Assembly: GCF_000715075.1 (NCBI RefSeq)
Contig: NC_134096.1
Location: 64,055,854 to 64,119,853 of the forward strand
Length of the DNA: 64,000 nucleotides
Direction: 5' to 3'
From: Nicotiana tabacum
Taxonomy: Eukaryota; Streptophyta; Magnoliopsida; Solanales; Solanaceae
Positions 12,630-24,347 of the stretch are shown here, one piece after another. Within the stretch, counting starts at the first letter, position 1. Every line of letters begins with the position of its first letter. Below the pieces are notes generated by a model that had not been told where the DNA came from, searched no databases, and saw only the letters and a program-made list of their open reading frames with translations. A program made the position numbers and the translations under genes.

Positions 12630-15600
12630 TCTGGGTTCATAGGTTCTACAAGTCATGAGCAAGTGTCTTATAGAGTCTTGTGGATCGGTATGATGACATC
12701 CATACCTATCTTCGAGAGGCTATAGGGCATTTAGGATGTATACTTCCTATCTTTCTTTTCTTATTGTGCAGAATTGATTTAGCTTGAGACATAACTCTTG
12801 AATTCCTTCCACGAATTCGTATGCGCACATGAGCGCTCGATATCAGTTGTGCATCGCTGGCTTGTGATTCCATGAACGATGTTTGAGATGTGTATTCCAT
12901 GTTCTGGTGATGGGCCAGTCTGGAGGACTTGAGGCCAGGTTTAGACCGCGGCTTAGGCTCAGTAGCTTCAGTAGTAACCTGTACATTGGACTCATATGTC
13001 CGGTAATGTCCCTACAAGTGGAATTTGTGGCTCAATGAGTGGTGGAATGGCTTTGTGATAAGTATGATGTAACTGCGAGATGTGTTAAGACAATTTGAAT
13101 GTGACGAGAAGTGTTTCTTTGAAAAGTAAAGGAAGGCCATTGGGTGCTTTATTTTTGTTTTGATGTGACGTACAGTCTCGAGTGTGAATGTTTTGAAGGA
13201 TCTTTCACGTTGTTAAATTTTGGAATAAATTAAATTCTCTTGACTGGTTAATGAGTTTGGACTCAAAAATATTAAGTGATTTCATAGTAATATTAACTGC
13301 GAAAGGGTATAACAAGGTACCAATTTGAGGCTAAGCATGTGGGTTATCCCCTGCAGAGTAATCTACGTAGGTATGTTCCTTATAATATGAGTGGAGAGTT
13401 CATTTCTGCCAGTAGGTCATATGTGTTGAGATTTGAATTTGAATCTGGTTGAGAAAGTTGACTTGAGTGTTAAGAGAATGAATGCTAGCTTAGCGGGTGA
13501 TTTGGGGTATTTTTATGGTTGGCGTTGCATGAGCTTGAGTAAAACTTTTAGATGTACTGACTACGGTATTATGACAGTAATAGAGTATGGATATTGTGAG
13601 TTATCGAGTGTTTAAATTTATGGCTTTGAGCCAAGTGGGGGAGTCTGCTATTGATAATTCAATTCATGGTTATGTGTCAAATTTTTGTTTCGGCCTGAGG
13701 CATACTTGGGAATCAGTGATGACTTGCAAAGGTGGAGTTCAAGAATAACTCGAGTAAGGAAATTTCTGGATACGGGTTATGGCGTGCTTTAGAGTATATG
13801 AAAATCATGAGATGAGTGAGTTGTTATTTGTGAATGATGTAGTGCGCACGGAGTATGAATTTGATCGGTGGTCTTAAGGCAGGATTACCTCTTTGAGTGA
13901 TGTTATGCTAATGGGGCACATGTCTTTCAGCCCATTTGGGCGGTGTAATTTGGATTTGAACAAAGTGGATGACTCTCGAGAAAGTTCTAATAGGTTCGAG
14001 GTTTATATATAGCAATTGAGAATTTCTTTGGACTTGTGTATGGATAAAATCTGAGATTCGCGTTTCATGACTTGCAAAAAATCTATATGACTATGGATTC
14101 TACATTTTAGTATAAGGAAGGTAAGAGGAACAATTTCAAATTCACATAAGGTATTTTCAGAGTAAGTGTTACAGTTATGGTATTTATGGAGGTGCTTAAG
14201 AAGAATATAGATGCTTATGGGCCGTAGGGCATTGTGTTTCTATGCTAAGGTTTGTGGGGTGAGTTCTGGTTAAAGATCGTGGTGTTTTAGCAAGGAGAAG
14301 TATCAATCTGAAGACAAATTTGGAAGGGACTTGGAGAAATAGGACAACTGGATAGTAGACTAGACTAGTATGGTAATAGTAGGATCGGTCCTTTGGGTAA
14401 TTACGATGTGGTAAGACTTTACAGATATTTTGGTGGAAATATTGTTGGGTTTGGTGACCCGCGTGGCCAGGTCGAGTTAGAGGAATTCAGTTCTAATACC
14501 TTGGTTATGTGCAAATGGATTTCAAAGTGTTCTTGATGGTTTCTACCATGGTTTGAAACAGATATTTTCTACCGGTGTGGGAAGGGTGTTGTGCATTATG
14601 ATTTCCTCCTGGAAAGAAGCAAGAGAAAGGTTTCTAACTAATAGGGTATGTAAATTGTTGGTGACTCAAAGTTGATAATGAGATTCATGTGCTTGTCACA
14701 TGATGGCATGATAGATGCGGGATTAAAATCTACATATACGAGTTGGCAGTTCAGTCTTGAAGGGAAGGTCCCGAATTTTGGATAACATGGTCAACTTCAG
14801 ATATTTATACGAATGTTATAACTTCTCGGTAATCCCTGAGAAGGGTGCGTATTTCAAAAAGCGCATTGTGTTTTGATGTCATTGGTATTGCGGTACTCAC
14901 CTGGTTGATAGACTGATGATATTCAAATTATTTCTATGTGGCACGGAAGAATTATGGAAATATTCCGAGTGGGACGATTGTGCATTAAGGATGTGATAGA
15001 CGTTCGGGTGGTGGAGATGGAATCCGAAATAGTGATTCGTGTGTTCTATGGATTTGGAGACTGAGAGTTTACATAAGTTCATGGTTGTGGACTGTGAAGT
15101 CGTGGCCGAAGCTAGCCACATGATAGTATGTACTATGATTTCAGTTATTGTGGATTTTGGAGGGTTATTTATCTATTTGTGGGTAACCAGAGCTGATTTG
15201 TGGGTCCATCGGTAGGCCCAATTAGGATGTGTATTCTATACCGAGTGGGATTGGTTGGATCCATACTGCTATTATTGAGGGATGTGCCATTCGGTTGATA
15301 TTGACTTTATTCGTATTCTGAAATGATTTGTGAGTTACTCTTTTATGCTATGAGGAATTGTGATTCAGTGGTTATGAACACATGGTACGGTTCTATTGGG
15401 GGCCTCATGGCGGAATTCGAGCGAGATGAGTATTTGGGTATTGCATGATCGATTGCGTATTAGTTATGTTCTTTCAGGTTATGTGTGGCATTGTGTCATT
15501 TTCCTCTCCGTGGTTATTGATTCTGAGTAGGGTGACTCGAAGTATATAATATGGGCCGGCGTTTAGATGGGGTCATGCATTGCAACGGAGTTATGTAAAG

Positions 15601-16375
15601 GTATGTACCTTGTGTTACAATCGTATGATGGTTCTATAGTGTGTGATGGATTTCCAGCATTTCTTTGTGGCAGTACTTGTTAATCTTGTGGGGCAATTCT
15701 CTCATTTGAGTCATTTCTCATGACGTAGTACATTTGAATTGTTGCGTATTGGTGCACGGATGGCACGGTTTGTGACTCTGAGTTATATTGATGTGGCATG
15801 TCTGTTGGAGAGTTGTATTTAATAATGTAAGGTCATTGGACCTAGAATGGGTACTATTAGGTTTGATTATGGTATATTTGGAAGGATAATATTGGAAGTT
15901 GGTTCAAAAAGCGATTATGGTTCTGGTTGGGGCAAGAGAGCTCCGTGACTTGTTGGTCTGGTAAGTTGTCATGAAATTTCACATGTTCTTTTATTATCAA
16001 CAGTGTACGAAGGTTTTGGGATGAGGTTTGGTTCGATATAGGTTTAATATTTGTATTTGGTTGGTTTTGGAGTAGTCATTGTGATCAGAAATGGTGCTAC
16101 GGGCTTGCGAGTTGTGTAATATGTTGGGTGATTATATCTGTGGTTATAGTTATAGCTCGATGCAGCTTGTTCGGACTTATACAGTGTGTAAGTGTGAGAT
16201 TCGGGTCTTGTAAGAAATTCTGAATGCTGGAATTAAATTCCGAGGTTTATGGGCTAGAAATTCAGTTGTATTGTTTTGTCGGGCCTATATGGAATAGGGT
16301 GATGTGGGATCACCTCCGGGTATGTGCGTGGTAAGATGGAATAGTGATTTGATAGCTTGGAAACAACTCTTGGCA

Positions 16376-16391
16376 CGTTCGAGGACGAACG
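16376..16391 (+). promoter_or_regulatory. Inverted repeat near the N2 3' LTR
   Basis: CGTTCG AGGA CGAACG, identical to the N1 copy, ends 22 bp before the LTR start at 16414. The purine tract between them is poor (AAGTGTAGTGC). Confidence 0.6.
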
Positions 16392-16413
16392 TATGTTTAA
16401 GTGTAGTGCTAAT

Positions 16414-19400
16414 TGTAATGACCCGGCCTGTTGTTTTGAGTATTACAGCCCCGTTCCTCCATTTACTGCTCTATTTATGCTTTATAGCTGTATTATGACC
16501 TATCAGATTAGTTAGTTCGGGTCCGGAAGGATTTCGGAATGAATTGAGACACTTAGTCTCATAATGGAAAACTTAAGTTGGAAAAGTCAACCGGATGTTG
16601 ACTTATGTGTAAACGACCTCGAATTTGAATTCTGGTGATTCCAATAGCTTCGTATGGTGATTTGGACTTAAGAATGTGTCCGGAAACTTTTTGGAGGTCC
16701 GTAGTGGAATTAGGCTTGAAATGGCAAAAGTTGAATTTTTGGGAAGTTTGACCGGGGGGTTGACTTTTTGATATCAGGGTCGAAATCCGATTCTAGAAAT
16801 TGGAATAGGTTCGTAATGTGAAATGTGACTTGTGTGCAAAATTTGAAGTCATTCCGGATTGATCTGATGTGTTTCGACACAAGATATAGCATTTGAAAGT
16901 TCATAGGTTTTTTATTTGAGGTGTGATTTGTCGTTATGATATTGTTTGATGTGATTTGAGGCCTCGAGTAGGTCTGCGGTATGTTTTAGGACTTGTTGGT
17001 GTATTTGGTTTAGGTCCTGGAGGTCTCGGGTAAGTTTTGGATGGTTAATGGATCAAATTCGGACTTAAGGAAAATTCCGGTACTGATGCCTCTGATGTAA
17101 TCGCACATGCAAGGGCCTTGGCCGCTGGTGCAGCGGAGTTGGCACAGATGCGGGACTGGGGCTGTCTTGGGGTCTTTGAAAGTGCGATCCCAGGTACCGC
17201 AGGTGCGAAAATGCCTGGGCAGTGTTAAAAACGAGGGTTTTCGAGATTTTTCTCATTTTGGTCATTTTGGAGCTCGGTTTGGGCGATTTTGGAAACAAAT
17301 ATTTCCACACAACTTGGGGTAAGTGTTCTTGACTCCCTTGTGATTATATTTCATGAATCTATCTTCATTTTTAGCAATTGGTTGATGAATTTAAAGAGGA
17401 AATTGGGGGTGTTGGCCTAAAGTTCATAATACGAATTTTTGAAGTTTTGAATATCGATTTGGAGTCGGATTTGAGTGAAATTTATATGGTTGAACTTGTA
17501 ATTGGATGAGTTGTCATATTTTGTGAGTTTCATCGAATTCCGAGATGTGATCCCTACGAGCGATGTTTTGGGTGTAATTTCGGATTTTGTGGGAAAATAT
17601 TAATATTTTGTTATGGAATTAATTCCTATAAATTGTGTGGACTGAATCAAATTTATTGTGGCTAGATGCGAGCCGTTCAGAAGTTAATACACACAAAATA
17701 GAATTTTTTGAGCATTGTTTAGCTTACTCAACATTAGATTCGACTTGTTCGAGGTAAGTAACTCTTCTATATTTAGTGTTGAGGGTATGAAACCCCGTAA
17801 TACGTGTTATGTGATTGGTATTGATCTGGCTTGTTCGAGGTGACGCACATGCTAGGTGAAGAGCGTGTGGGCATGCACCATGTGAATTGGGACTCTGTTG
17901 CTTCCATGGCAATGTATAGTGGTCCTACTTTATTGATATCCGTGTTTTCACCTTGTGATAAAGTAGTTAAGCTATCAACCATGTTAGATATCATGTTTAT
18001 GCATTATGCCGATACTGTTTGGACCCATAGTGGTCGTTTCTTACAGTCACCTCACTGATTTCATTGATATTTCGTACTCGGTCATATCCATGTATTCATA
18101 CCATATCTTAGTCTCAGTTATTATTTGTTGATACATCATATCATTGTTGTCGGGCTAGTTTCATGACATTGGGAGCCAGTGAGTGAGACTGGAGAGATTG
18201 ATGACTGATTGAGGCCGGGGGCCTGTTTGTGAGGTTATTGATACTATAGCATGTGAGTTGTCCGTGCAGAACGTGAGTTGTCCGTGCGGATCTAATATTG
18301 ATATTATAGCGCGTGAGTTGTCCGTGCAGATTATAGTGCTTGGGATGTAAGAGCCCCTCCGGAATCTGTACACCCCCAGTGAGCGTGGTTGATATTATTG
18401 AGGGATGGATCTTCCCTGGACATGGATCTTGTCCGAAGTATTATATACCTGGAGATGGATCTTCTCCACGGGCTGGATTGGCCCTACTCGATACTGAATG
18501 ACTGATGATCAGTTGATGTGTATAATCCAGGATGGATCTTCCCTGGGCCGTATTTGCCATATACAGTACTGAGTGATTGAGCATGATGAGTGGAAAGCAT
18601 GAGACAGTGAGATTGAGTACTCTGAGAGTGTCAGTACATGAGTTCATCTCTGAGATACATTGCGTTGACATGCACACATGACATACATGCATAGAGATGT
18701 ATTTTTTTCTCATGTTGTACGATATCACACCATTTATGATTTCTCACACATATTGATAGATGGTCATAGTGATGCATTTGTTTTACACGGGTTATCTGAA
18801 AAGAAAATGAAACATCTTATTTATTATTGAAAGAATTTTGGGAAAATTATTATTTTCAAACTTATTCATATATCTTTTTGGCAACTCTGGTAAACGATTT
18901 GGGTTTCTATTGATGTACTTGTAAGGGAAAAACTATTTTCAAAAATTATGTTTTCGTTGAGCATTTGATTGTTGAGTTACTTCTGGTATTACTTGTTTCA
19001 TATTGTTATGAACTATTGTTGGTTATGGAAGTTGAACTCTGACCTTGGTACAAGCTCGTCACTACTTTCAACCTAAGGTTAGGTTTGTTACTTATTGAGT
19101 ATGTAGGTTTGGTTGTACTAATACTATACTTTTGCACCTTACGTGCAGATGCTGGTTGTTGATGTTGCTGTGTTCGTTGGGAGCTGGATCTGAAGATGTA
19201 CCTGCATTCCGGTTGTAGCTGCCTCTTGTTCATGGTAGCCTTAGATTTATAAGAATTTGTTTATGTACATTTCGAACAGATGATGTATTTATTTCATACC
19301 AGCTTTGTATACTTTATTCTTAGAATCTCATGATTTGTACTACCAGTTCTTGAGGAAATGTATTGGTTTTAGATATTTTCTTTTAATTAATTGCCTTATT

Positions 19401-19490
19401 ATTTTCGTTGGAATTGGATAGTTGGTAATTGGCTTACCTAGTGGGCTGGGTTAGGTGCCATCACGACTAGTTGGATTTTGGGTCGTGACA
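16414..19490 (+). mobile_element. 3' LTR of N2, full length
   Basis: Begins TGTAATGACCC and ends GGGTCGTGACA, 3,077 bp. It includes a short CpG-rich array (17100-17215), a TTAAA stretch just after it, GGTAAGTG at 17318, GAGGTAAGT at 17751, a three-unit GTGAGTTGTCC minisatellite (18245-18340) and the conserved block from about 19054. The next bases (ACTAG) begin a different LTR. The matching left target duplication is lost with the truncated 5' end. Confidence 0.85.
17100..17215 (+). repeat. CpG-rich palindromic array, short form, in N2 3' LTR
   Basis: Degenerate GCACATGC, CGCTGGTGCAGCGG and CCGCAGGTGCG units occur. The array is about half the length of the partner array at 10087-10330. Confidence 0.7.
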
Positions 19491-19955
19491 ACTAGTGAGT
19501 GGCTTGACTGTACCTCGTCACTAATCTACCGAGGTTAGTCTTGATACTTACTGGGTACCGACTGTGGTGTACTCATACTACACTTCTGCACATTTTTGTG
19601 CAGAGCCAGGTATTTAAGATATCGGACTCGGACAGAGTTAGAGTGGGATCGCAAGGATTCAAGGTAGAGTTGTTTGGTCGCCGCAGTCCCTTGGAGTCTT
19701 TTTATTTTATTGTATTGTTAATCATTATTCAAACAGTATTGAGTATTCGATCCCTGAGATAATTTCATGTATTCAGTTAGAGTTCGTGACTCAGTATTAC
19801 CAGTCTTGAGAGGTTTTCATAATTGTTTCTGCTTTTTGTTTTTGGCACCTGTATTGAATTAAAAAAATGACTTGAATTGTAATTATAATCGGCTTACATA
19901 GTCTTAGAGACTAAGTGTCATCACGACGCCTGTGATGGAATTTTGGGTCGTAACA
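19491..19955 (+). mobile_element. 3' end of another gypsy LTR (fragment)
   Basis: Carries the conserved block (CCTCGTCACTAATCTACCGAGG at 19513 on, then TGTGGTGTACTCATACTACAC and GTGCAG) and the terminal block CTTAGAGACTAAG...GGGTCGTAACA at 19945-19955. No PBS follows, so this is the right end of a 3' or solo LTR whose body lies to the left. N2 inserted inside it or next to it. Confidence 0.75.
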
Positions 19956-21233
19956 CTCCTAAAAATACTTCATATTTGCTTCTCAAGAGTTGACTATTTA
20001 TTATCTCTTAGGTTTGTTCTTCCCCTCCCCCCACCCCACCCCTAATTATTTATATATGAATGTAGTCTTGGATTATACGACAATTTATTCTAAATATGTT
20101 TTCCTCTGTATTTTAACAATAATGACAAAAGACGCACATACATGCAAGAAAATTGGTGTCCTTCATGACAAAATGAGATATACATTTTGGTATATTTTGA
20201 TTAGCATCATGTTACGCTCCCCCACTCTTTCACACCTTCATTTTTGTATTGATAGAGTTCTATTTTACTTTTGTTGTGAGCAATAGTTTTTCCAAAATAT
20301 TTTATAGAATTACTTCTGTTCTTTATTCATTTTTGGTTTATCTTCCTTTAGTCTAGCTTTCTTTCTTATATTTTTAGTCTAATTGACAAATGCCAAAGAT
20401 TGTGTCGATAGAGTTCTACTTTACTTTTTTGACTCAAATAATCATGTTCTTTGGCAGTAGTTTTTCAACTTTTTTTATTTTTACTTTATTCATATGTTAG
20501 TTTTATATGCCTTTAGTCTTTCTTTCTTATAGTTTTAGTCTAATCTACATGTACCATAGGAATTGTGTTGATAGAGTTTCATTTGCTCTGTGAGTCAACT
20601 AATCATTTTCTTCAACAATAGTTTTTCCAACATTCTTTATATTAAAGTTATAATACATGTTTATGTAGTTTTAAATATATTCAACCCAAAAATTATGTAT
20701 TTAAATTTTTTTATGTCAAATGCTATGTTTATTTGCTAGAATGAAAAAAATCGCGAATGGATTTCTGTCACACTTTCATATGAGATATGACTTGACTAAA
20801 ATAAAAGTTCAAGAGAGAAATAACTTCTTATAAAAGCAAAAAATTGCACGGGTAAGTTCAGTAGGAACTTTTAACTATTGTCCTCTTTCTTTTCCTTCTC
20901 ATTGATGTTTGATTATTTCTTTTTTAGCTATCTTTCTAATGTATTCCCAGCTTCTTCATGTGAAACAACATTACAAGACAACTCTAAGTCTCTAATAGAG
21001 TGTCGAGAAGCTTTGTTGTAAATCTTTCATAATCATATTAATAAATATATCATTTCCTTCTACGCTTTCCTCTTCATCTATGTCCATTTATTTTTTTGTT
21101 TCAAAACTTATAGTATTTCTTTAATTTGTTGAATTTATGTTGCCTTTAATTGTCTAAATCACATTTTGTTAGATTATAAGGGAAAGGGAAATCCATTTAT
21201 TTTGGTAAGGCTAATGTGAAGAAATGACCATGG
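19956..21233. other. Low-copy AT-rich spacer without a gene
   Basis: I see no supported gene, LTR or RNA gene. The region has T-rich and C-rich runs (about 20021-20041) and a degenerate ~160-bp tandem repeat (20251-20650). The 98-codon open frame at 19990-20286 overlaps the first repeat unit and shows no known motif. Confidence 0.6.
20251..20650 (+). repeat. Degenerate ~160-bp tandem repeat, two and a half units
   Basis: Units begin GATAGAGTT at 20251, 20407 and 20570. Each continues with (T)TACTTT, AATAATCAT or an equivalent, CAGTAGTTTTTC, CTTTAGTCT and TTCTTATA. Spacings are 156 and 163 bp and the third unit is partial. It is not related to any LTR in the window. Confidence 0.75.
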
Positions 21234-21957
21234 TGTGATGACCCAAAAGGTCATCTTATATTTTAGAACTCGAATCTGCGCTCTTAAGCCTTAAAAATCT
21301 CATTTTTACCCTCTTCAATTTGCGTGCGCAGTCCGAACAGGTTTTCGAAAAGCTTTTATGTGAAAAACTAATGAAAATAAGAATTTTTGCCTTAAAAGTT
21401 GATTTTAGTTGACTTCGGTCAACATTTTTCATAAACGGGCCCAGATCCATATTTTGACAGTCCTGATGGGTCCGTATCGAATTATGGGACCTGGGCGTAT
21501 GCCCGGAATTGAATTTTGAGGTCCCTAGCTCAAATTATGAATTTTTGATGAAAATTAAAAGTGTGAAAATTAATTATTTTTAAGAATTGATTGATGTGGG
21601 GCATTGTTAGTACCGGGTACAAATTTTGGTTCCGGAGCTCGGTACAGGTTCATTATAATATTTAAGACCTGTATGAGAAATTTGGTGAGAAACGAAGTTG
21701 ATTTGACGTGATTCGAACCTTCGGCTGAGAAAATAGTAATTTTTAAGTGTTCTTGAGGATTTCATTTGATTTGGTGCTAGATTCGTAGTTCTAGGTGTTA
21801 TTTTGACAATTTGATCACGCGATCAAGTTCGTATGATATTTTTAGACTTATGTGCATGTTTAGTTTGGAGCCCCGAGGGCTCGGATGAGTTTCGAATAGG
21901 CCACGAGATGTCTTGGACTTTGGAAATCTAGTTTTTCTGTAAAGTCTGTATTCTGGC

Positions 21958-22285
21958 ATGTCCTTCTTCGCGTTCGCGAAGATACTCTCGCGAACGCGAA
22001 GAGTAAACTGGGCAGCTGAAGTTTTCTTCTTCGCGAACGCGACAGCCTGGTCGTGATCGCGAAGTGATGGGGGACTTACTCTTCACGAACGCGACTGGCT
22101 CAACGCGAAGCATGTGGGGACCTGGGGGAGGGGGGTGGTCGTTGCTTCATCGCGAACGCGAGCCATATCTCGCGAATGCGAAAGCCAGGGGAGTAATCAT
22201 CGTGAACAGCTGGATCTCGCGAACGTGAAGGCTTGGCAGCCAGTACCCTTCGCGAACGCGACAGTGCTCTCGCGAATGCGATGAA
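21958..22285 (+). repeat. CpG-rich palindromic array (TCGCGAACGCGAAG type) in T1 5' LTR
   Basis: About ten copies of (T)TCGCGAACGCGA and its shorter variants, separated by 10-30 bp, occur in an AT-rich LTR. The core TTCGCGAACGCGAA is near-palindromic. The partner array at 30118-30356 is about 90 bp shorter. Confidence 0.85.
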
Positions 22286-23158
22286 CACTATCGCCTAGCA
22301 CTTAACAGAATCCAAAAACGGGATTTTAGCCAAAAACTCATTTTTCTCAGAAATCGAACGGTGAGAGGCGATTTTTCAAGAGTCATTTCTTCCCCAAATT
22401 GCTGGTAAGTGAATCTAAACCATTTTATTTCAATTACCCATTACATTTCTTGAATTTTCAACCAAAAATCTAGAGTTTTCATGGTAGAATTAGGGGTTAG
22501 GGTAGAAACTATGGATTTCGAGAATTTGGGAATTTAAATCTCAATTTGGAGTCGGATTCCAAAACCAATTATAGATTCGGGCTCGGGGATGAATGGGTAA
22601 AAGGATTTTGGTCTGAACCTCAAGTTTTAACCAAGGGGGCCCGGGGTCGATTTTTTGACTTTTTGGAGAAAAATTTGGGAAATTTAATTTATGAAATATA
22701 ATTAATTCCTTTAGCAATATTTGATATTATTGAGTCATTTTTAAATAGATACAAGTGTTTTGGAGGTAAATTCCAAATGAAAAGCTGTGATTGAGAATTA
22801 AGTGGCCTTCGGAGCAAGGGAATAGATATTGTGTGAGTATTTGCTACGTGTTTTGTTGTTGAATACGACGTATAGTTGAGGTGACGAGCATCTATACGTT
22901 GTGGTCGAGTCATAGCATGCGAGTGAAATTCCATTTCTTGCAAATTTGTAGTCTTAAATCTTGTTATCATAAATTCTTAGGCAGCATGCGTATTGTTGTT
23001 GTTGAAATGTTGGGAGACTTGTATCCGGTTCCACCAAGGTCGATAAAATTTTGAATATTGATTCGAGGTCGAGATGTTAAATTGTTAAAGTAATCATTGA
23101 TGAAATATTGATTTCTTGTGAAACTTCTCTCTATCCGTTGTTATTGATTCTGTGAATT

Positions 23159-23472
23159 GTGAGGAAGAGTGTAAAGCACGAAGGGTGATGTCGTGCATAA
23201 TTTAATTATATTGTAAGGAAGAGTGTAAAGCACGAAGGGTGATGTCGTGCATAATTTAATTATATTGTGAGGAAGAGTGTAAAGCACGAAGGGTGATGTC
23301 GTGCATAATTTAATTATATTGTGAGGAAGAGTGTAATGCACGAAGGGTGATGCCGTGCATAATTTAATTATATTGTGAGGAAGCGTATAAAGCACGAAGG
23401 GTGATGCCGTGCATAATTTAATTATATTGTGAGGAAGAGTGTAAAGCACAAAGGATGATGTCGTGCGGTTTT
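23159..23472 (+). repeat. 54-bp minisatellite, about six units, in T1 5' LTR
   Basis: Units start at 23159, 23213, 23267, 23321, 23375 and 23429 (last one partial), each GTGAGGAAGAGTGTAAAGCA followed by CGAAGGGTGATGTCGTGC and an AT-rich tail. GCACGA...TCGTGC forms a potential hairpin. A unit of exactly 18 codons creates a repetitive minus-strand open frame, which I do not regard as a gene. Confidence 0.95.
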
Positions 23473-23665
23473 CCTTGCTGTTTTAATTGCTCAATTAGTT
23501 TAAGGATTTTCTGTTTAATTCTATCTTTTCATTATTCTCACTCTTTATGTTGTATTCCCCCACTGTATGTTCCCTTCCCATTATTTCTGCGTTATTACTT
23601 TATTTACTGTCGTTGCCACTAACATGATTATACTATTCAGGTTATATGTGGGTGTCTTGTCATAG

Positions 23666-23765
23666 CCTCGTCACTACTTCACCGAGGTTAGGCTCGACAC
23701 TTAACAGTACATGGGGTCGGTTGTACTGATGTTACACTCTGTATTTTCTGTGCAGATTTTGATAC
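23666..23765 (+). promoter_or_regulatory. Conserved LTR 3' block (representative copy)
   Basis: CCTCG TCACTACTTCAC CGAGG forms a stem-loop, followed by TTAGGCTCGACACTTA, GTACATGGGGTCGGTTGTAC (itself an inverted repeat) and TACACTCTG...TGTGCAG. Homologous copies start near 12179, 19054, 19513, 31685, 36797, 44610 and 45152, and in reverse in both N1 LTRs. Conservation across subfamilies suggests a cis function such as RNA 3'-end formation, dimerisation or packaging; which one cannot be told from sequence. Confidence 0.6.
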
Positions 23766-24147
23766 CGGCTCAAGTTGATTAAGATTTGCTACTGGTCCGT
23801 TGTCCGGAGACTCAAGGTAGATTTGTCGTCGTTCACATACCTTGAAGTCCCCATCTATCTTTTATGTCCTACTGTTTTCTTTCATTCAGACAATTGTATT
23901 TCATTCGGACTATTACTTGTCGTAAATTCTAGAATGCTCGTGAATGGTGACTCCATATCCGGGTGGTAGTAGTTAATACAGTTTTATGATATTTCGTACT
24001 TATTATATTTCATCTTAGTTAATTATTTTTAATTACTGAATGGAAATAAGGAATTGGTTAATGATTCTCTAACGTTAGCTTGCCTAGCAAGGGAAATGTT
24101 AGGTGTCATCACGGTCCCGTCGGTGGGAAATTTTAGGCCGTGATAGT

Positions 24148-24159
24148 TGGTATCAGAGC
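24148..24159 (+). other. Primer-binding site of T1
   Basis: TGGTATCAGAGC, an exact match to the initiator Met tRNA complement, lies two bases after the LTR end. Confidence 0.9.
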
Positions 24160-24347
24160 ATTAGGTTGCCTAGGTCTCATGCTTCACGATCAAGCTTAGT
24201 AGAGTCTGGAGGATCGGTACGGAGACGTCTGTGCTTATCTTCCAGAGGCTATGAAGTTTAGGAACAAGTTTCACTTCTTTTCTTCTCTATCATGCGATTT
24301 TGCTTTCTCAATGCTGATTGAACTCTTCTACTCTTATTCTCTCGCAG

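Larger units (their letters stand above)
12615..16413 (+). mobile_element. Internal region of N2, non-coding (LARD-like)
   Basis: This 3.8-kb stretch between the two N2 LTRs contains no recognisable gag or pol motif; the longest open frames are 60-75 codons. The first ~130 bp after the PBS parallel those of T1, T2 and G1 (GTCATGAGCAAG, TAGAGTCTTG, TCTTCGAGAGGCTA, then a pyrimidine-rich run ending TGCAG near 12770). The last ~40 bp contain CGTTCGAGGACGAACG, as in N1. Only the ends match coding gypsy elements, so I call it a non-autonomous derivative. Confidence 0.7.
21234..24145 (+). mobile_element. 5' LTR of coding-type gypsy element T1
   Basis: Begins TGTGATGACCC and ends CCGTGATA, about 2.9 kb, directly before a PBS. 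It matches 29392-31857. Modules in order: TTGACTTCGGTCAACATTTTT lead block, CpG-rich TCGCGAACGCGA array (21958-22285), CTTAACAG and GGGATTTTAG after it, GGTAAGTG (22404), a 54-bp minisatellite (23159-23472), the conserved CCTCGTCAC block (23666) and the terminal block. A ~27-bp segment with a second GGTAAGTG, present in the 3' LTR at 30896, is missing here near 22818. Confidence 0.9.

Noticed and set aside
21958..22285. A CpG island marking a host gene promoter
   Set aside because: The GC richness is entirely due to the LTR palindrome array, and the same array is found in the partner LTR.
23141..23449. Repetitive 102-codon minus-strand open frame
   Set aside because: It is the 54-bp LTR minisatellite read in frame (18 codons per unit). 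It lies in an LTR and has a shorter twin at 31229-31468.
23159..23472. CRISPR array
   Set aside because: Repeats are contiguous 54-bp tandem units with no unique spacers, inside a plant LTR.
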